The position numbers and the translations under genes are program-made. Below are positions 1-9,927 of a DNA stretch of 64,000 bases, piece after piece. How positions within the stretch are numbered: the stretch's first letter is position 1; each line of letters starts with the position of its first letter. The stretch is from positions 124,001-188,000 of the forward strand of contig NZ_JAQTUH010000002.1 of assembly GCF_028710345.1 (NCBI RefSeq). Direction: 5' to 3'. The notes beneath the pieces are model-generated. The model did no database searches. It was not told where the DNA came from and worked only from the letters and a program-made list of their open reading frames with translations. Origin of the DNA: Sulfuricurvum sp. Lineage in GTDB: Bacteria; Campylobacterota; Campylobacteria; Campylobacterales; Sulfurimonadaceae.

Positions 1-2005
1 CGTTTGCGGCAACTGCTTTATCAAGTGCGTTTTGTGCAGCGGTTACAGCCACTTTGGTCATGCTCACGGCATCGCTTGCATCTGTGAGTGCTTGTGCTGT
101 TGCAGCCACATATTTTTGAGCAATATCAACCGCCATTGCCGTTTCACTCTCGGCTTTTGTCAATGTAGTGTTGTCCGTAGTACTGATTGTACTTACTACT
201 GCTGCCGCGTTTGAAATCGCTGATGATGCAACTGATCCGATAGAGGATGCATTTGCTATTTCATTCACGGTCATAGCCGTTTTATTTTGAGCAGATGCTA
301 CATCGTTTTGAGCAACGCTCAATGCATCGGCGACGATTGCATCGGTCATTGCTTCTGTTTGATCTGCAACAGCTTGCGCCATACTTACTGCTTTTGATGC
401 ATCCGCCTGTATTGCCAATGCATCAGTATATGCTTTATTGGATACAGGTGAATCTGCTACCGCAAGTGCATCTGCAGCTTTTGTAACTAATGTATCTGCC
501 AGCTTACTGTACTCTATGGCTACAGTATAGGCAGTTTCTCCAGCTTTTTCAGCATTACTAAGAGTTGTATTGTCATTTGCAGTGATTGCATCTTGTGCAG
601 TGATTGCAGATGTAAAAGCAGTCAGAGCATCGTTTCCTTTAGTTATTGTGAGGGTTTGAGTATCACTTACTTTACTATTAAGCCAATCAGATAGTGATAT
701 GGTTTGAAGCGTTGCAGTTATCCCCTCTTGAACCATGATTTTAGTCTGAGTAGTCTCATCGGTATAGGTGATGTATCCCGATGGTGCATTGGTTCGTGTC
801 CATGTACCATCGGTGAGGGTTAGGGTATCTCCTGTGTTACCGTTGATGGTAATGCTATGGTATCCACTCTCTAGGGTACTCATACTTTGGATATCGATAG
901 TTGAGAGCTTTAGGTTGTTGTTTCCGTTAGCTGTAATATCGATGGTTTCGATATTTTGGAGACGAGTGTCTCCGATTTTTGTCAAGTCGAGATTGGCATA
1001 CCCTTCAAGCTTGAGGGTATCAATTCCTGCCCCTCCGTTGATGATGGAATTAACCATATCGGAGTTCCGTGTGATGATAAAGGTATCATCACCTGTTTCC
1101 CCGTTTAAGTGATCGGATCCTCCGTTACCTCTTAGGGTATCATTACCTACTCCACCGTTTAGGATATTATTTCCACTGTTTCCGATAAGGGTATCGTTGT
1201 ATGCACTTCCGGTTAGGTTTTCGATATTGGTTAGGGTATCTACTCCTGCTCCTAGTGTATCTTGGGCAGTAGTGATAGTAAGATCGACATGTACTCCGAT
1301 AGTTGCATTACCGTAGTTTGCGTTATCAATCCCCTCTCCTCCATCGAGTATATCATTACCTGCTCCACCTAGTAGGGTATCATTCCCTGCTCCACCGTTT
1401 AGGGTATCATTTCCTTTTCCACCGTTTAGGGTATTGTTTCCGCTATTACCGGTTAGGGTATCGTTCAAAGCGCTTCCGATAAGAGTATCGTTTGTGGTAC
1501 CGGCACTTGCGGTTAAATTTAAAAGTGTTGAGGTATAGTGTTCAACGCTTAGGGTATTACTCTCAATAGTTCCTGTAGTTGCCTCTAGGTTCCAGTCTCC
1601 TTTTAAACCTGTGAGATCGGTAGATGCTGCTATATCTGCATTGGTGTAGGTTGAGAGTGTCTGTATGAACTGCTCCCCTTTTTCCCCTTGGGCTACATCA
1701 CATCCGTACAGTAGAATATCCCCTTTAGTACTGAGGGATTGTCCGATTGTTTGAAGTTGTTCTTGGTAGCCATCTATATTCGTCTGATTGAGAGTTACAT
1801 TGCCCAGTGTTATACTTCCGCTCTCTCCGTGTGAAATGATATGCAAACTCTCTACATCATTGTATCCGCTGAGTATATTGGCTATTTGTTCTAGTCCATT
1901 TTTATCGGCTTCTAATACATAATACCTTGCACCACTCTCTAGGCTTGCGATTATTCGCTCTTGATCGGTTACTTTGCTATCGATGATGTAGAGGGGGGTT
2001 GGCAT
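1..2005 (-). CDS. Large DUF4347 / RTX-repeat secreted protein (5' part, runs off the left edge)
   Basis: The minus-strand frame from the ATG at 2003-2005 stays open to base 1, giving at least 668 residues with no stop in the window. Residues about 3-140 resemble a DUF4347 domain (start MPTPLYIIDSKVTDQERI, then SLHIISHGESG and LLYGCDVA). Residues about 165-305 hold hemolysin-type calcium-binding nonapeptides of the form GGxGNDTL. After a short beta-rich stretch, residues from about 455 to the edge become a Ser/Ala/Thr-rich, probably coiled region built of repeats such as ALTDASDAVSM. DUF4347 followed by RTX repeats is typical of very large type I secreted adhesins or surface proteins. The secretion signal would lie off the window and no transporter genes are visible here. 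There is no classical N-terminal signal peptide, as expected for type I export. The family call is confident; the adhesin role is inferred. Confidence 0.82.
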   Translation of the reverse strand, partial: MPTPLYIIDSKVTDQERIIASLESGARYYVLEADKNGLEQIANILSGYNDVESLHIISHGESGSITLGNVTLNQTNIDGYQEQLQTIGQSLSTKGDILLYGCDVAQGEKGEQFIQTLSTYTNADIAASTDLTGLKGDWNLEATTGTIESNTLSVEHYTSTLLNLTASAGTTNDTLIGSALNDTLTGNSGNNTLNGGKGNDTLNGGAGNDTLLGGAGNDILDGGEGIDNANYGNATIGVHVDLTITTAQDTLGAGVDTLTNIENLTGSAYNDTLIGNSGNNILNGGVGNDTLRGNGGSDHLNGETGDDTFIITRNSDMVNSIINGGAGIDTLKLEGYANLDLTKIGDTRLQNIETIDITANGNNNLKLSTIDIQSMSTLESGYHSITINGNTGDTLTLTDGTWTRTNAPSGYITYTDETTQTKIMVQEGITATLQTISLSDWLNSKVSDTQTLTITKGNDALTAFTSAITAQDAITANDNTTLSNAEKAGETAYTVAIEYSKLADTLVTKAADALAVADSPVSNKAYTDALAIQADASKAVSMAQAVADQTEAMTDAIVADALSVAQNDVASAQNKTAMTVNEIANASSIGSVASSAISNAAAVVSTISTTDNTTLTKAESETAMAVDIAQKYVAATAQALTDASDAVSMTKVAVTAAQNALDKAVAAN

Positions 2006-2022
2006 GGGGGGGCTCCGAGTAT

Positions 2023-2040
2023 GATTTTAATGATAAAATC
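2023..2040. repeat. Short perfect inverted repeat upstream of the RTX gene
   Basis: GATTTTA, a four-base ATGA loop, then TAAAATC. It begins 18 bp upstream of the RTX-protein start in an AT-rich 255-bp divergent spacer (2006-2260) that must carry promoters for both the RTX gene and the sensor kinase. It could be an operator or a 5'-UTR hairpin. No clear sigma-70 box is obvious in the spacer. Confidence 0.4.
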
Positions 2041-2260
2041 TTACACTCCAAGTATCATTAGAGTATCATCAAAACAACAAAAATTTTATTTTTTGATAAA
2101 TTAGCCAATTTAGATTATCGTAGTGGAACTTTTAATCTTTTATTTTATAACAACTGATTATAGTAGTTAATAAAACAATATTGGTTACAAAAAAAATATT
2201 TTATGGAATAATGATGTACTATTCTCAATAAGTACATCGATTGGATAAAATTTAAACGAC

Positions 2261-4660
2261 ATGCGTATAAAAAAAGTTTTTTTTTACTATATATTTTTAG
2301 TGCTATTTTCCTTTTCATCAACCCTGTTTGCCGTTGATGTAACGGTAGGTTTCGGTTATTCCAAACCCCCGTTTGTTTTTGCTCAATCCGAAAAAGACAC
2401 CAATGAAAATCGCGGCATTGAATTGAAAATCATGTCAGAAGCATTGGCATATCGAAACCATACGATGAAAAGCAAATATATCAGTAAAAATAAGTTACTT
2501 ACTCAACTACAAAGCGGAATCGTTGATGCTTCGTCAGCACTTTCTACTTCAGAATCGCAACACAATATTTACTATTCAGATGAATTTGTCTATTTTTGGA
2601 ACTATGCCGTTACCCAACCAGATGATACAAACACCATTTCTTCGTTAAACGACCTCGAAGGAAGGAAAGTACTTGCTTGGGAAAGTGCTACTAAGGATTT
2701 AGGGCCAAAGTTTAAAAAAGCAACATCAAAAATGGCATTTTACAGAGGAGTCGCCAATCAGGAAGAACAGGTCTTATTGTTTTTAGAAAAACGAGCTGAC
2801 ACATTGGTAATCGATTGGAATGTTTTTTCCTACTTTGCACTAAAATATGGCTATGACCCGACCAAATATCACCAGTACAATATATTTGGCGGTAAAACGG
2901 GATACAAAGTCGGATTTCGAGATGCTGCGTTGCGCGATGACTTTAATGCAGGACTTGCGCATCTCAAATCTTCCGGACGATACGATGAAATCTATGATAA
3001 AATTTGGACAGTATCCGATAAAGTTTCGTTGAGCAAAGAAGAACAAACTTATATCGCACTTAAAGGTTCTCTGCGATTATGTTTTGATCCGGACTGGATG
3101 CCCTATGAGGGGAAAACAAAAGATGGTATGCTAGATGGCATGTCCTCTGATTATCTCGCTTTGTTAAGTCACAAAACTGGTTTTGATATAACTTTACGAC
3201 CAACGTATAATTGGTCAGATAGCTTATTGGCGATAAAAAAGCGTCAATGCGATTTAATAATTATGGCAACGTCAACGAAAGAGAGGAAAGCTTATTTAGA
3301 TTTTACAACTCCTTATCTCTCTTTTCCTTATGTGGTTGTGACTCAAAGTAAGCAAGATTTTGTAGATGATTTTGAGAAAGTCATCAATCATAAGTACGCA
3401 GTACTAAAAGATTATGCTAGTGTAAGTGATCTTAAAAGAAATTATCCCTCTTTGGATCTAGTAGAAGTTAAAAATATCTCTGAAGGTCTTCATAAAGTTA
3501 AAAGTGGTGAAGTTTTTGGTTTTATTGATTCTACAGCAACTGTGTCGCGTGTTATTCAAGCCGAAGGGCTGGATCTAAAAATATCCGCTAAATTACCTAT
3601 TGGTTACGAACTCGCAATTGCTACACGTAATGATGAAGTATTCTTACATTCTATATTCCAAAAAGCTGTTGATTCCATTACTCCTGAAGATAAACAACGT
3701 ATTGAGAATAAATGGTTAGCAATAAATATTCAACGTATTACTGATTATTCGTTAGCGTACAAAGTGTTATTTGGAAGTATAGTATTTATGATATTGATTT
3801 TATATTGGTATAAAAATCTTAAAAAAGCGCATAAGCGGACACAACATGCATTATGGCTACTTCAAAAGGCTAAAAAAAATTTAAAACAATTAAATTTTAA
3901 TCTTGAAAAGCGGGTTGAGGAGGAGCTCGCTAAACGTATGAAGTTTGAGAAAGAACTATCTCAAAAAAGTCGTTTAGAATCTATGGGTGAAATGATTGAT
4001 AATATCGCACATCAATGGCGTCAACCACTCATGAATATCAATGCAATTTTGCTCAATATAGATCGTATGTATGAATTGGGAAAATTAGATGCAAGCTATT
4101 TGGAAGATACACTCAAAGAAGCTACTGATTTGACAGCACATATGTCTCAAACTATCGAAGACTTTAGAAATTTTTTTCGTAAGGATAGAGATAAAGAGCT
4201 CGTACATATGAATGAGATTATGACTTATTCGTGTAATCTCTTAAGTAGCGTTCTTAAAGATATAACAATTTGTTTGGATAGTGCAGAAAATCTAAAAATA
4301 TTAGTTTATAAAAATGAATTGATTCAAGTGATAGTTAGTATACTCAGTAATTCTATAGATGTTTTGATGCAACGAGATATTGGAAAGAAAAAAATTTTTG
4401 TTTCTGTAGTAGATTATAATGATGAGATAAGAATTATCATTGAAGATAACGGTGGTGGGATAGCAGATGAACATATAGACAGAATATTTGAACCTTATTA
4501 CACTACAAAGCATAAGTTTGGTGGCAGTGGATTAGGGCTATATATATGTAAAATGATTATTGAAGAGCATATGCATGGTTTTATTTCTGTAGAGAATACG
4601 ACAAATGGTGCAAAATTTATTATTATATTAAAAAAGGAGTTCTCTTGGGAGCAGATTTAA
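2261..4660 (+). CDS. Sensor histidine kinase with two periplasmic solute-binding domains
   Basis: Membrane sensor kinase of 799 residues. An N-terminal signal segment (about 1-24) is followed by two bacterial extracellular solute-binding (SBP_bac_3-like) domains in tandem, about 26-250 and 265-490. One transmembrane helix lies at about 502-518, followed by a charged coiled coil. The kinase core has the H-box GEMIDNIAHQWRQPL with phosphoacceptor His584, an N-box (NELIQVIVSILSNSIDVL) and glycine boxes EDNGGGIAD and GGSGLGLYICK. This is the BvgS/EvgS-type periplasmic Venus-flytrap layout, but without receiver or Hpt domains. The ligand may be an amino acid or other small solute; the sequence does not say which. 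The gene overlaps the response regulator by 16 bp, so the two are translationally coupled partners. No clear ribosome-binding site precedes the ATG. Confidence 0.93.
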   Translation: MRIKKVFFYYIFLVLFSFSSTLFAVDVTVGFGYSKPPFVFAQSEKDTNENRGIELKIMSEALAYRNHTMKSKYISKNKLLTQLQSGIVDASSALSTSESQHNIYYSDEFVYFWNYAVTQPDDTNTISSLNDLEGRKVLAWESATKDLGPKFKKATSKMAFYRGVANQEEQVLLFLEKRADTLVIDWNVFSYFALKYGYDPTKYHQYNIFGGKTGYKVGFRDAALRDDFNAGLAHLKSSGRYDEIYDKIWTVSDKVSLSKEEQTYIALKGSLRLCFDPDWMPYEGKTKDGMLDGMSSDYLALLSHKTGFDITLRPTYNWSDSLLAIKKRQCDLIIMATSTKERKAYLDFTTPYLSFPYVVVTQSKQDFVDDFEKVINHKYAVLKDYASVSDLKRNYPSLDLVEVKNISEGLHKVKSGEVFGFIDSTATVSRVIQAEGLDLKISAKLPIGYELAIATRNDEVFLHSIFQKAVDSITPEDKQRIENKWLAINIQRITDYSLAYKVLFGSIVFMILILYWYKNLKKAHKRTQHALWLLQKAKKNLKQLNFNLEKRVEEELAKRMKFEKELSQKSRLESMGEMIDNIAHQWRQPLMNINAILLNIDRMYELGKLDASYLEDTLKEATDLTAHMSQTIEDFRNFFRKDRDKELVHMNEIMTYSCNLLSSVLKDITICLDSAENLKILVYKNELIQVIVSILSNSIDVLMQRDIGKKKIFVSVVDYNDEIRIIIEDNGGGIADEHIDRIFEPYYTTKHKFGGSGLGLYICKMIIEEHMHGFISVENTTNGAKFIIILKKEFSWEQI

Positions 4661-5325
4661 GAGAATATACTCTTCTTTATGTCGAAGATGAACGTAAGAT
4701 TCAGCTTAAAATGGGTGAGTATTTTGAATCATATTTTAAAACTGTTTATTATGCATCAGATGGGAATGAGGCTTTAAAATTATATCACCACTATTATCCT
4801 GATGTGGTAATTTTAGATATTAACATACCAAAAATAAATGGTTTAGAGGTTGCTAGACAAATTCGAAATGTAAATAAGAGAACAAGAATTATCATAATGA
4901 GTGCTCATTCAGAGAAAGAACTATTATTGCAAGCAACTGAAATTGACATGAGTAAATATTTAATAAAGCCTGTATCCCCATTTGAACTGAAAAAGGCACT
5001 TGAAAAAATAACTTATGAACTATCATGGATGACTACTAATTTAACTCAAAAAAGTTTTGATTATCATATTGGCAAAGAGGGGCTAATATTCAAAAATAAT
5101 AGTCCATTATCCTTATCGAAAAGTGAACATAAAGTACTAGGGTTACTTATTAAAAATTTTGGTAATATTGTTAGGTATGAGAGTTTTTTTTATGATGAGC
5201 TAAATTCCCCAATTACAAATGAAGCAACATTACGTAATATTATTGCAAAACTTCGTAAAATATGCCCAGATATTATTATTAAAAATATTAAAGATGTAGG
5301 ATATATTAGTAATAAAGCTGAGTAG
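4645..5325 (+). CDS. Response regulator, winged-helix output (partner of the upstream kinase)
   Basis: 226-residue two-component response regulator. The receiver domain (about 8-122) has the acidic pair in YVEDE, phosphoacceptor Asp58 in VVILDINIP, Ser86 (IIIMSAH) and Lys108 (YLIKPVSP). The C-terminal part (about 135-226) has a winged-helix DNA-binding layout as in OmpR/PhoB-type regulators (LSLSKSEHKVLGLLIKNFG, then TLRNIIAKLRK and a final beta hairpin). The start is TTG at 4645, preceded at 4633-4638 by an AAGGAG-type ribosome-binding site lying inside the kinase gene; no suitable ATG is nearby. Targets are unknown. The divergent RTX gene and the convergent efflux operon are the nearest candidates, by position only. 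Confidence 0.92.
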   Translation: MGADLREYTLLYVEDERKIQLKMGEYFESYFKTVYYASDGNEALKLYHHYYPDVVILDINIPKINGLEVARQIRNVNKRTRIIIMSAHSEKELLLQATEIDMSKYLIKPVSPFELKKALEKITYELSWMTTNLTQKSFDYHIGKEGLIFKNNSPLSLSKSEHKVLGLLIKNFGNIVRYESFFYDELNSPITNEATLRNIIAKLRKICPDIIIKNIKDVGYISNKAE

Positions 5326-5330
5326 TTTGG

Positions 5331-5361
5331 TTGTCATTTTCCACTTACATGGAAATGACAA
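5331..5361. terminator. Bidirectional hairpin between convergent operons
   Basis: TTGTCATTTTCC and GGAAATGACAA flank an 8-base loop and pair almost perfectly, with one bulged T. The hairpin sits between the response-regulator stop (5325) and the stop of the outer-membrane factor gene (5374). The T/A-rich arms suit a terminator used from both sides. Confidence 0.6.
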
Positions 5362-5373
5362 GGTAAACAAAAA

Positions 5374-6801
5374 TTATCTTCCTGCTGGCAATATATTGGG
5401 ATTAGGGACATTTTGCGTGTTGTCCCATCCTCCTCCGAATGCTTTATAGAGATTCACTGTAGAAATCAAATTATTTTGGCGTGCTTGCAGGTAACTTTGT
5501 TGTGCTGAGAGCCATTGTTGTTGAACGATAAGCAAATCGTTGTAGGAGATTGTTCCGACGTTATAACGAAGTTTTGCCTGATCAAAGGCGATTTTAATAG
5601 CTTCTGAGCGTTCTTTTTGGTAGCGAAGTTGATCATTGGATTTAGAGTTTTGAGCGATGGCATTATCCGCATCGTTAAAAGCATTTACGATAGCTTTTTG
5701 ATATGCTGCAAGCATCTGTGTATGTTCTGCTTCTGCTGTTTTTATATCTCCCTCTACTCGTCCTGCCGTAAAAATAGGGAGTGTGATGGAGGGGAGGATT
5801 TTCCATATTGTGGTAGGGTTTGAGGTAAAATTAGAAAGATCTAGGCTTTGTATTCCACCCATACCGGTCAACTGAATACTTGGATAATATTCGGCGCGCG
5901 CAATACCGATTTTGGCATTTGCAGAGATGAGGTTTTGTTCTGCTAATGCAATATCCGGACGATTTTGGAGAATTTGAGACGGAAGGGCTGATGGTAAGGT
6001 TGGTAAAGTGATTTTATCCAGTTCTGTTGTTGTCACATTGGTAGGGTTTCGTCCCAATAAGAGATTAAAATTTGCCTCTTCGGCAATTTTAGACGCTTCG
6101 AGTTGAGAAGCTATAGCTTTGGCATTTTGAACCTCCGCAGACGATTGGAGAAGGGTAGTTTGGGCGATTGTCCCATACTGATATTTAAGTTTATTAAAAT
6201 TATAGATATCTTCGGAAGCTTTGATGTTTTCACGTGCAAGAGCTATTTGGGAGTTTAAAGAGGAAATTTTGATATACGATGCCGCAACATTGGCACTGAT
6301 GGAAATTTTTAGTGTTTGGTGTGAAAATTCTGTGGCGAGTAATTGGGCACGTACCGCTTCATTAGCACGGCGTACTTTTCCAAAGAGATCGATTTCATAC
6401 GTTGCGAGTGAGAGATTAGCGGCATAGGTTGAGGTAACTCCATCCTTTAATTGATACGTATCAGTTCCATTGACACCTTGACGAGTGAGTGATCCGTTTG
6501 CATTGATTTGAGGGTACAAATACGATTTTGCCGTATCAAATTTTCCCAACATAGCATCCACCGATGCCGAAGCACTGATGAGATCAAAGTTATGGGCCAG
6601 TGCCTCTTCAATACTTTTATTGAGATAATTATCATCAAAATGGTTCCACCATGCTTTGTCAATGGTTGTTGAGGTATTGCCATCACTGTATCGAAAAGAG
6701 GTAGGTGCACTATTTTGAGGACGTTCGTAATCGGGTCCAATCGCACACCCCCCTAAAAGAAGGGAACAAAGTAATGAGAGTGTAATGGTTGTGTTATTCA
6801 T
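5374..6801 (-). CDS. RND efflux outer-membrane factor, NodT/OprM family lipoprotein
   Basis: Outer-membrane channel lipoprotein of the TolC-like OMF family, 475 residues. It begins MNNTTITLSLLCSLLLGGC, whose LLGG-Cys lipobox directs lipid attachment, followed by the family hallmark AIGPDYERP. Two OEP repeats follow, with the expected motif DLFGKVRRANEAVRAQLLA in the first. The frame is open 48 codons further upstream, but the ATG at 6799-6801 is chosen because AAAGGAG lies just before it and because the lipoprotein signal starts there. The gene overlaps the end of the RND pump gene by 8 bp. It is the last gene of the marR-adaptor-pump-channel operon and would carry substrates across the outer membrane. 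Confidence 0.93.
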   Translation of the reverse strand: MNNTTITLSLLCSLLLGGCAIGPDYERPQNSAPTSFRYSDGNTSTTIDKAWWNHFDDNYLNKSIEEALAHNFDLISASASVDAMLGKFDTAKSYLYPQINANGSLTRQGVNGTDTYQLKDGVTSTYAANLSLATYEIDLFGKVRRANEAVRAQLLATEFSHQTLKISISANVAASYIKISSLNSQIALARENIKASEDIYNFNKLKYQYGTIAQTTLLQSSAEVQNAKAIASQLEASKIAEEANFNLLLGRNPTNVTTTELDKITLPTLPSALPSQILQNRPDIALAEQNLISANAKIGIARAEYYPSIQLTGMGGIQSLDLSNFTSNPTTIWKILPSITLPIFTAGRVEGDIKTAEAEHTQMLAAYQKAIVNAFNDADNAIAQNSKSNDQLRYQKERSEAIKIAFDQAKLRYNVGTISYNDLLIVQQQWLSAQQSYLQARQNNLISTVNLYKAFGGGWDNTQNVPNPNILPAGR

Positions 6802-9800
6802 GAGCGACTCCTTTGCGTGATGCAAATTTTTCTTGAGTCGTAGCGACCCAGTAATAGAGGAACGGAATAAAATACCGCTCGATAAAGGTTGCCGCAAGCA
6901 TACCTCCAAACATTGCAACTCCGATTGAGAAACGTCCCATAGCACCCGCCCCCGAACTAAAGATAAGTGGGAGCATCCCTGCTAAAAAGGCAAACGAGGT
7001 CATCATCATCGGACGGTAACGAAGACGTGCCGCTTCCATCGCTGAATCGTAGACACTTTTCCCCATCAGCCGTTGCTCTTCGGCAAATTCTACTACTAAG
7101 ATAGCATTTTTTGCCGAGAGGGCGATAAGGGTGAGTAGCCCGATTTGGAAGAATACGTTGTTATTGAGAAACGGAATCAACCAAACCACCGTATACGCTC
7201 CCATAATCCCATACGGTACAGCGAGCATAATTGAGATTGGCAATGTCCAACGCTCATAGAGTGCCGCAAGAATCAAATAGACCATCACCAATGCAAAAGC
7301 CATAATCATCAGTGCTTTAGAACCGACGAGTTTCTCTTGGAGGTATAACCCTTCCCAATCATAACTTACCGTTGATGGTAAGACATTATCCCCTTTGGCT
7401 TCCAAAATTTTAATCAAATCACCGGAACTATAGCCTGGTGCAGGTGAACCCATGACGGTGGTACAGAGAACACCGTTAAAGTGCTCGATACTAGATGGTG
7501 CACTCGACATTTTAGCGGTGACAACTGATGAAAGGGGGACGAGTTGTCCAGATGATGAGCGAACCCATGCCCGTCCGATATCTTCAGGGGTTGCACGATA
7601 CGGTGAATCGGCTTGCATTTCTACCCAGTAGGTTTTACCGTTTTTATCAAACTGGTTGACGTACATGGCTCCGATGGTTGCTTGGAGTGTTTGGTAGACA
7701 TCACTGATAGAGAGCCCCATCATTTTTGCTTTTTCGCGGTTCACTTCAACCATGAGCGTCGGTGTATTGATATTCATGGTGCTCATCGGGTTTTTGATAC
7801 TCGGCTCTTTGCGTAAATCGGCAACAAAGGCATTGGTAGCATCGGCGAGTTTATTAAAATCGTTATCCCCTGGTTGTAGGAGGCGAAGTGAAAACATATC
7901 CGATGGCCCCATACCACGAATCGACGGTGGAGGCATCGCAAACACTTTGGCCTCTTTGATACTGCCAAGTTTTGGTCCTACGGAGTTGAGTATACCAAAG
8001 ACTTTAAGCTCTTTAGTTGTTCTTTCGCTCCACGGTTTTAGACGGGTAAAGACAACCGCAGAATTAGGCTCTTGAGAGAAAGTGAGAATATTGATACCGG
8101 TAATAGCGGTATATTTGGAAACACCCTCTTGTTTGCTCAAAATTGCTTCAACTTGTTTAACGACCTCTAACGTACGGTTAGCGGTTGCCCCGTCAGGGAG
8201 GTTAATACTCGTAATAAAATATCCCTGATCTTCCATCGGCAAAAAGGCGCTTGGAAGGGTTTTGTGAAAAAATCCGATAAAAAAGTAGGTTGATAAATAA
8301 ATGATTAAAAAGATAAATGATTTACGAATCATGAATCCGGATCGGCGAACATAATTATCGGTCATATTGGCAAATTTACGGTTAAACCAGCGGAAAAAAC
8401 GGGCAGGTTCATTCTCATGGTGTTTGAGAATCAATGCGCCGATAGCAGGAGCAAACGTAAGTGCCATAAAGCCTGAGAATACGACAGAAATCGCGATGGT
8501 TGCGGCGAATTGTTTATAAAGCTGTCCCGTCATACCACCCAAAAAGGTTGCAGGGATAAAGACGGCACACATGACCAAGACAATCGCTACAACAGGACCG
8601 GAAATTTGTCCCATGGCCTTGATTGCCGCTTCGCGAGGAGAGAGTTTCTCATGTTGAAGTATCCTCTCCATATTTTCGATAACGACGATAGCATCATCGA
8701 CGACAATACCGATAGCGAGAACAAGACCAAAGAGGGTGAGGGTGTTGATAGAGTACCCTAGTAGATACATACCGATAAAAGCGCCCGTAAGAGAAATCGG
8801 GATGGAGAGAATCGGAATCATTGCCGCACGATAGCTTTGCAAAAAGAGGTAAATAACCAAACTGACCAAAACAATAGAGGCTATGAGTGTAAAGACAACC
8901 TCTTCAATCGAAATTTTGACGAAATCAGTTGTGTCGTAGGGGATATTGTACTCAATCCCTTTAGGAAATTTTTTGGAGAGTTTTTCCATTTTAGCAGCAA
9001 CAGCGGCTGATGTGTCGAGTGCATTCGCATTGGTATCGGCAAAAATACCGATCATAGCAGCCGGTTTACCGTTAACACGACCAAAAAATTCATAGTTTTG
9101 ACTACCCAATTCAACACGGGCGACATCTTTAAGATGAATCATAGAACCATCATTTTTAGAACGTATTATGATATTTTGGAACTCTTCAGCCGTTGAAAAA
9201 CGCCCTTTTGAGGTGAGTTGCATCGTCCACATTTGAGAGTCGTTGGTTGGCCCTTGACCTAAACGCCCCGGAGAGACTTGAAGATTTTGATCTCTAATCG
9301 CTGAGGCTATTTCAGCAGTACTCACCCCTAAAGATGCCATTTTGTCTGGATTTAGCCACACCCGCATTGCATAATCGCGTTGACCGAAAATCTGTGAACG
9401 TCCTGCACCGGGAATTTTTTTAATCTCATCTATGAGGTTGGCGGAGATATAGTTACTAATTTGAGTTGAGTCATAGCTTCCATCTGGGGATGTAATCGCT
9501 ACCAATAACAAAATATCAGACGTTTTTTTCTGAACCGTAACTCCTAAATCACGAGTTGTTTGGGGTAGCTGAGCAATAACCGAGTTGATTCGGTTCTGAA
9601 CATCTACCGCCGCGAGATCTTGGTTGACACCGATGTTAAAGGTACAGGTGATTGAAGCACTTCCCGGTAGAGCAGCTGCTTTGGAGGACATATACATTAA
9701 CCCATCCGCTCCAGAAATTTGAGATTCCAAAGGGGTGAGGATATTGTTGGCGATGGTTTGCGCATCAGCACCGGGATACTGCGCGGTAACAACAACAGTA

Positions 9801-9925
9801 GGAGGGGTGAGATTCGGCAACTGTGAAATCGGTAGTGTTTTAATTGCCACAAATCCGAGCAGCATGATAATCATTGCAATAACAGCTGATAGAATAGGGC
9901 GATTGATAAAGTATTTACTAAACAT
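6794..9925 (-). CDS. RND multidrug efflux pump, inner-membrane subunit (AcrB/MexB, HAE-1 family)
   Basis: 1043-residue proton-driven RND pump. The N-terminus MFSKYFINRPILSAVIAMIIM is typical of HAE-1 pumps. Two homologous halves each have a large periplasmic loop and six membrane helices. The TM4 proton-relay region GIVVDDAIVVIENMER carries the paired Asp residues, and the C-terminal half carries SAKNAILVVEFAEE with the relay Lys. Full length, no frame breaks. It is separated from the adaptor gene by 2 bp and overlaps the OMF gene by 8 bp, so the tripartite complex is made from one mRNA. The substrates (drugs, bile-like amphiphiles, solvents) cannot be told from sequence. Confidence 0.96.
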   Translation of the reverse strand: MFSKYFINRPILSAVIAMIIMLLGFVAIKTLPISQLPNLTPPTVVVTAQYPGADAQTIANNILTPLESQISGADGLMYMSSKAAALPGSASITCTFNIGVNQDLAAVDVQNRINSVIAQLPQTTRDLGVTVQKKTSDILLLVAITSPDGSYDSTQISNYISANLIDEIKKIPGAGRSQIFGQRDYAMRVWLNPDKMASLGVSTAEIASAIRDQNLQVSPGRLGQGPTNDSQMWTMQLTSKGRFSTAEEFQNIIIRSKNDGSMIHLKDVARVELGSQNYEFFGRVNGKPAAMIGIFADTNANALDTSAAVAAKMEKLSKKFPKGIEYNIPYDTTDFVKISIEEVVFTLIASIVLVSLVIYLFLQSYRAAMIPILSIPISLTGAFIGMYLLGYSINTLTLFGLVLAIGIVVDDAIVVIENMERILQHEKLSPREAAIKAMGQISGPVVAIVLVMCAVFIPATFLGGMTGQLYKQFAATIAISVVFSGFMALTFAPAIGALILKHHENEPARFFRWFNRKFANMTDNYVRRSGFMIRKSFIFLIIYLSTYFFIGFFHKTLPSAFLPMEDQGYFITSINLPDGATANRTLEVVKQVEAILSKQEGVSKYTAITGINILTFSQEPNSAVVFTRLKPWSERTTKELKVFGILNSVGPKLGSIKEAKVFAMPPPSIRGMGPSDMFSLRLLQPGDNDFNKLADATNAFVADLRKEPSIKNPMSTMNINTPTLMVEVNREKAKMMGLSISDVYQTLQATIGAMYVNQFDKNGKTYWVEMQADSPYRATPEDIGRAWVRSSSGQLVPLSSVVTAKMSSAPSSIEHFNGVLCTTVMGSPAPGYSSGDLIKILEAKGDNVLPSTVSYDWEGLYLQEKLVGSKALMIMAFALVMVYLILAALYERWTLPISIMLAVPYGIMGAYTVVWLIPFLNNNVFFQIGLLTLIALSAKNAILVVEFAEEQRLMGKSVYDSAMEAARLRYRPMMMTSFAFLAGMLPLIFSSGAGAMGRFSIGVAMFGGMLAATFIERYFIPFLYYWVATTQEKFASRKGVAHE

Positions 9926-9927
9926 AA

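Noticed and set aside
768-1112. 114-codon plus-strand frame across the RTX region
   Set aside because: It is antisense to the open 668-codon minus frame whose translation has clear DUF4347 and RTX motifs, so it is a shadow.
1100-1500. Repeated short units suggesting a CRISPR or tandem array
   Set aside because: The units are degenerate coding repeats of calcium-binding nonapeptides in frame with the protein, not spacers and direct repeats.
6802-6945. N-terminal extension of the outer-membrane factor
   Set aside because: The extra 48 codons lie over the pump gene and precede a perfect lipoprotein signal with its own ribosome-binding site.
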